7,622 nucleotides of DNA, taken from assembly GCA_003164155.1 (NCBI GenBank), contig PLSG01000582.1, positions 1,637 through 9,258 of the forward strand, in the 5' to 3' direction. The notes beneath the pieces were generated by a model. That model had not been told where the DNA came from. It did not search any database and saw only the letters and a list, made by a program, of their open reading frames with translations. Shown in pieces: positions 6,424 through 7,622 of this stretch. Both the position numbers and the translations under genes were made by a program. Source of the DNA: Parachlamydiaceae bacterium. Its GTDB lineage: Bacteria > Chlamydiota > Chlamydiia > Chlamydiales > Parachlamydiaceae. How positions within the stretch are numbered: the stretch's first letter is position 1; every line of letters begins with the position of its first letter.

Positions 6424-6627
6424 TTAGGCTGCATTTCTCATATGAGCATGTCCCATGCGCTTCACATTTTCAGAGCAATATTTGGCAACTTGAGAAAGTT
6501 TTGGAGAATGCCCCATCAGTCTATTTTTGTAAATATCTTCTTGAATAGGTAAGTTTTTTTTGATAACTTGACAGACGTTTTTCTTTGAGGCCGATGATTT
6601 AACCCTATCATAAATTCCAAAACCCAC
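6424..6627 (-). CDS. Doubtful small open frame in the divergent gap
   Basis: A 67-codon minus-strand frame begins with GTG at 6627 and ends with TAA at 6424, 76 bases before the outer-membrane-factor start. It ends in AKYCSENVKRMGHAHMRNAA, with a Cys, His and Met cluster that could bind metal. No ribosome-binding site precedes the GTG, and the frame overlaps the promoter region of the divergent peptidase gene. I recognise no family. It may be a small metal-related protein, a remnant of a larger gene, or chance. Upstream, the frame stays open only to 6660, inside the peptidase start. Confidence 0.2.
   Translation of the reverse strand: MGFGIYDRVKSSASKKNVCQVIKKNLPIQEDIYKNRLMGHSPKLSQVAKYCSENVKRMGHAHMRNAA
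6437..6458. promoter_or_regulatory. Two adjoining palindromes, candidate operator
   Basis: The perfect 10-bp palindrome CTCATATGAG (6437-6446) is joined to the inverted repeat GCATG-TCC-CATGC (6446-6458). They lie about 90-110 bases before the outer-membrane-factor start in the divergent intergenic region, a sensible place for a repressor or activator of the pump. No regulator gene is in the window and I cannot match the sites to a known one. Confidence 0.25.
6568..6598 (+). promoter_or_regulatory. Candidate promoter for the peptidase gene
   Basis: A consensus -35 box TTGACA (6568-6573) is followed after 19 bases by GATGAT (6593-6598), a 4-of-6 match to a -10 box. The peptidase start is about 50 bases further on. 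The spacer is slightly long and the -10 box weak, so only the -35 half is persuasive. Confidence 0.35.
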
Positions 6628-6645
6628 AAAAAGGAAATGTAGCGC

Positions 6646-7542
6646 ATGAAAAAAGCTCTTTTATATTCCATTGCGACTTTTCAACTAATGGCAGCCAGCC
6701 TGTTTGGGCATAGCGCCTCAACATCCCATGCGCCCATTGAATTTGCGGGGGCGTGTGATAGGGATCTAGAGCCCGTTTTGAGCTTGCAGACACAATATCT
6801 GCGCCATCGCGGACACACAGAGCTAGATCAAAGCATCAATCAGCCTCATTACGGTTCAAGCCCCCATTCTCAGCTAACTCAAGGGTTAAGTTTGAACTGG
6901 AGCGGCTATGCAGTTATCCCCAAGGATGACCAAAGGGTCAGCGCGGTTTCTGGTTCATGGACGGTGCCCGATGTTTCCAGCTCCACGCGAGACTCCATTT
7001 GTTCATTTTTTGTGGGAATAGATGGGTATTCCAGCCCCACCGTAGAGCAGATAGGCACAAACCAACTGTGGTGTGATGGAGAACAGATCAATTATGCTTG
7101 GTACGAAATGTATCCCCAGGGGCTGGTGGTAATTGATCCAAATGCATACCCGGTTGAAGCAGGTGACAAACTGCACGCTTCGGTGACATTAACCGATTGC
7201 GACACATTTTTGCTATCCATTGCCAACCAAGATAAAGATTGGCATTTCGAAGTGAGTGCGACCTCTCCTGGCGCTCTATTGACTTCGGCTGAGTGGATTG
7301 TGGAGTCTCCTACAGGGGCTGCTGGTTTTTTGCCTTTAGCAGATTATCACAAGGGACACTTTCACCACTGCAAAGTGACCATCAATGGGGTCACTGGCGG
7401 GATAACCAACAGAAGCTGGAAGCACGACAAATTGAGCATGGTGGGCTTGAAATTATGCACTGGCAATATATTCACAAAATCTAAGCCCTACGACTTGTCA
7501 GAAGGCGGGCATAAGTTTAAAATGCGCTGGAAGCACTATTAA
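6646..7542 (+). CDS. Exported glutamic peptidase of the eqolisin (G1/A4) family
   Basis: A 298-residue secreted endopeptidase. A signal peptide (residues 1 to about 24, ending GHSA) and a short probable propeptide precede the beta-sandwich catalytic domain at about 93-298. Family motifs appear in order: LNWSGYAV (92-99), VSGSWTVPDV (101-110), FFVGIDGYSS (121-130), VEQIG with the catalytic Gln135, AWYEMYP (151-157), AGD (172-174), and SAEWIVES with the catalytic Glu216, then FLPLADY. The Gln/Glu pair is the known catalytic dyad of scytalidoglutamic peptidase and relatives, which are usually most active in acid. The strand after LADY is unusual: HKGHFHHC (235-242) brings four His and a Cys together. 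AAGGA ends ten bases before the ATG, a slightly long but acceptable spacing. It is transcribed away from the pump operon; no functional link is evident. The fold and catalytic type are well supported; substrate unknown. Confidence 0.9.
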   Translation: MKKALLYSIATFQLMAASLFGHSASTSHAPIEFAGACDRDLEPVLSLQTQYLRHRGHTELDQSINQPHYGSSPHSQLTQGLSLNWSGYAVIPKDDQRVSAVSGSWTVPDVSSSTRDSICSFFVGIDGYSSPTVEQIGTNQLWCDGEQINYAWYEMYPQGLVVIDPNAYPVEAGDKLHASVTLTDCDTFLLSIANQDKDWHFEVSATSPGALLTSAEWIVESPTGAAGFLPLADYHKGHFHHCKVTINGVTGGITNRSWKHDKLSMVGLKLCTGNIFTKSKPYDLSEGGHKFKMRWKHY

Positions 7543-7601
7543 CGCAAGTTGGTAGTACACTGTCAAATGTGAATTTACGGATTTGATTAGTTAGGCCTAC
7601 C

Positions 7602-7621
7602 TGAAAGCTCCTAGGAGTTTT
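7602..7621. terminator. Palindrome downstream of the peptidase, possible terminator
   Basis: The 10-bp palindrome CTCCTAGGAG (7608-7617) has AAAG on its left and TTTTG on its right, so an A/T-extended stem with one bulged base is possible. It lies 65 bases after the peptidase stop. The G:C stem is short and the T-run is only four bases long before the window ends, so this is weak. A second 8-bp palindrome, TAGGCCTA, is at 7592-7599. Confidence 0.25.
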
Positions 7622-7622
7622 G

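Noticed and set aside
6348..6434. Longer outer-membrane-factor start at 6434
   Set aside because: It would place 29 residues, several of them charged or Cys, before a well-formed signal peptide; the start at 6347 fits export.
6118..6552. Plus-strand frame of 144 codons over the start of the outer-membrane-factor gene
   Set aside because: Mostly antisense to the signal peptide and first domain of that gene, with Ser/Arg-rich shadow-like composition.

Overview
The window comes from a Gram-negative bacterium: it encodes a complete three-part pump spanning inner membrane, periplasm and outer membrane, plus an exported protease with an N-terminal signal peptide. Base composition looks balanced by eye. 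I cannot place the organism more precisely from sequence alone; a Czc/Hel-type pump, a G1-type peptidase and AACGCAAAG-type intergenic repeats would fit several groups of environmental or protist-associated Gram-negatives.

Layout. Most of the window is a minus-strand operon-like run in the order outer-membrane factor (6347 to 5067), periplasmic adaptor with a His/Asp-rich N-terminus (4969 to 3719), and inner-membrane RND transporter of the heavy-metal (HME/CzcA) type (3350 to 87). It is followed 41 bases later by the first 15 codons of another minus-strand gene that runs off the left edge. The three proteins should form one CzcCBA-like efflux complex. The DFG-x3-DGA-x4-EN signature in transmembrane segment 4 of the RND protein points to divalent cations (Zn, Co, Cd, Ni) rather than Cu(I)/Ag(I). 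No metal-responsive regulator is visible. On the right, a divergent plus-strand gene (6646 to 7542) encodes an exported glutamic peptidase of the eqolisin (G1/A4) type with the catalytic Gln and Glu in place.

The most unusual parts are the gaps between the pump genes. (a) Between the outer-membrane-factor and adaptor genes lies a 47-bp, nearly perfect inverted repeat beginning GTAA and flanked by an almost perfect 8-bp direct repeat. This is what an IS66-family element reduced to its two ends would look like. In the mRNA, its loop carries the exact complement of the adaptor gene's Shine-Dalgarno sequence. (b) Between the adaptor and RND genes, 368 bp hold three copies of a ~50-bp AACGCAAAG-type repeat. 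Two are part of a ~114-bp tandem duplication that includes the last codons and stop of the adaptor gene, and the third is inverted to form a very large hairpin just upstream of the RND gene. (c) The ribosome-binding site of the gene at the left edge also sits in a small hairpin. Together these suggest that mobile or repeat DNA has reshaped post-transcriptional control of the pump subunits. This is inference and has not been tested.
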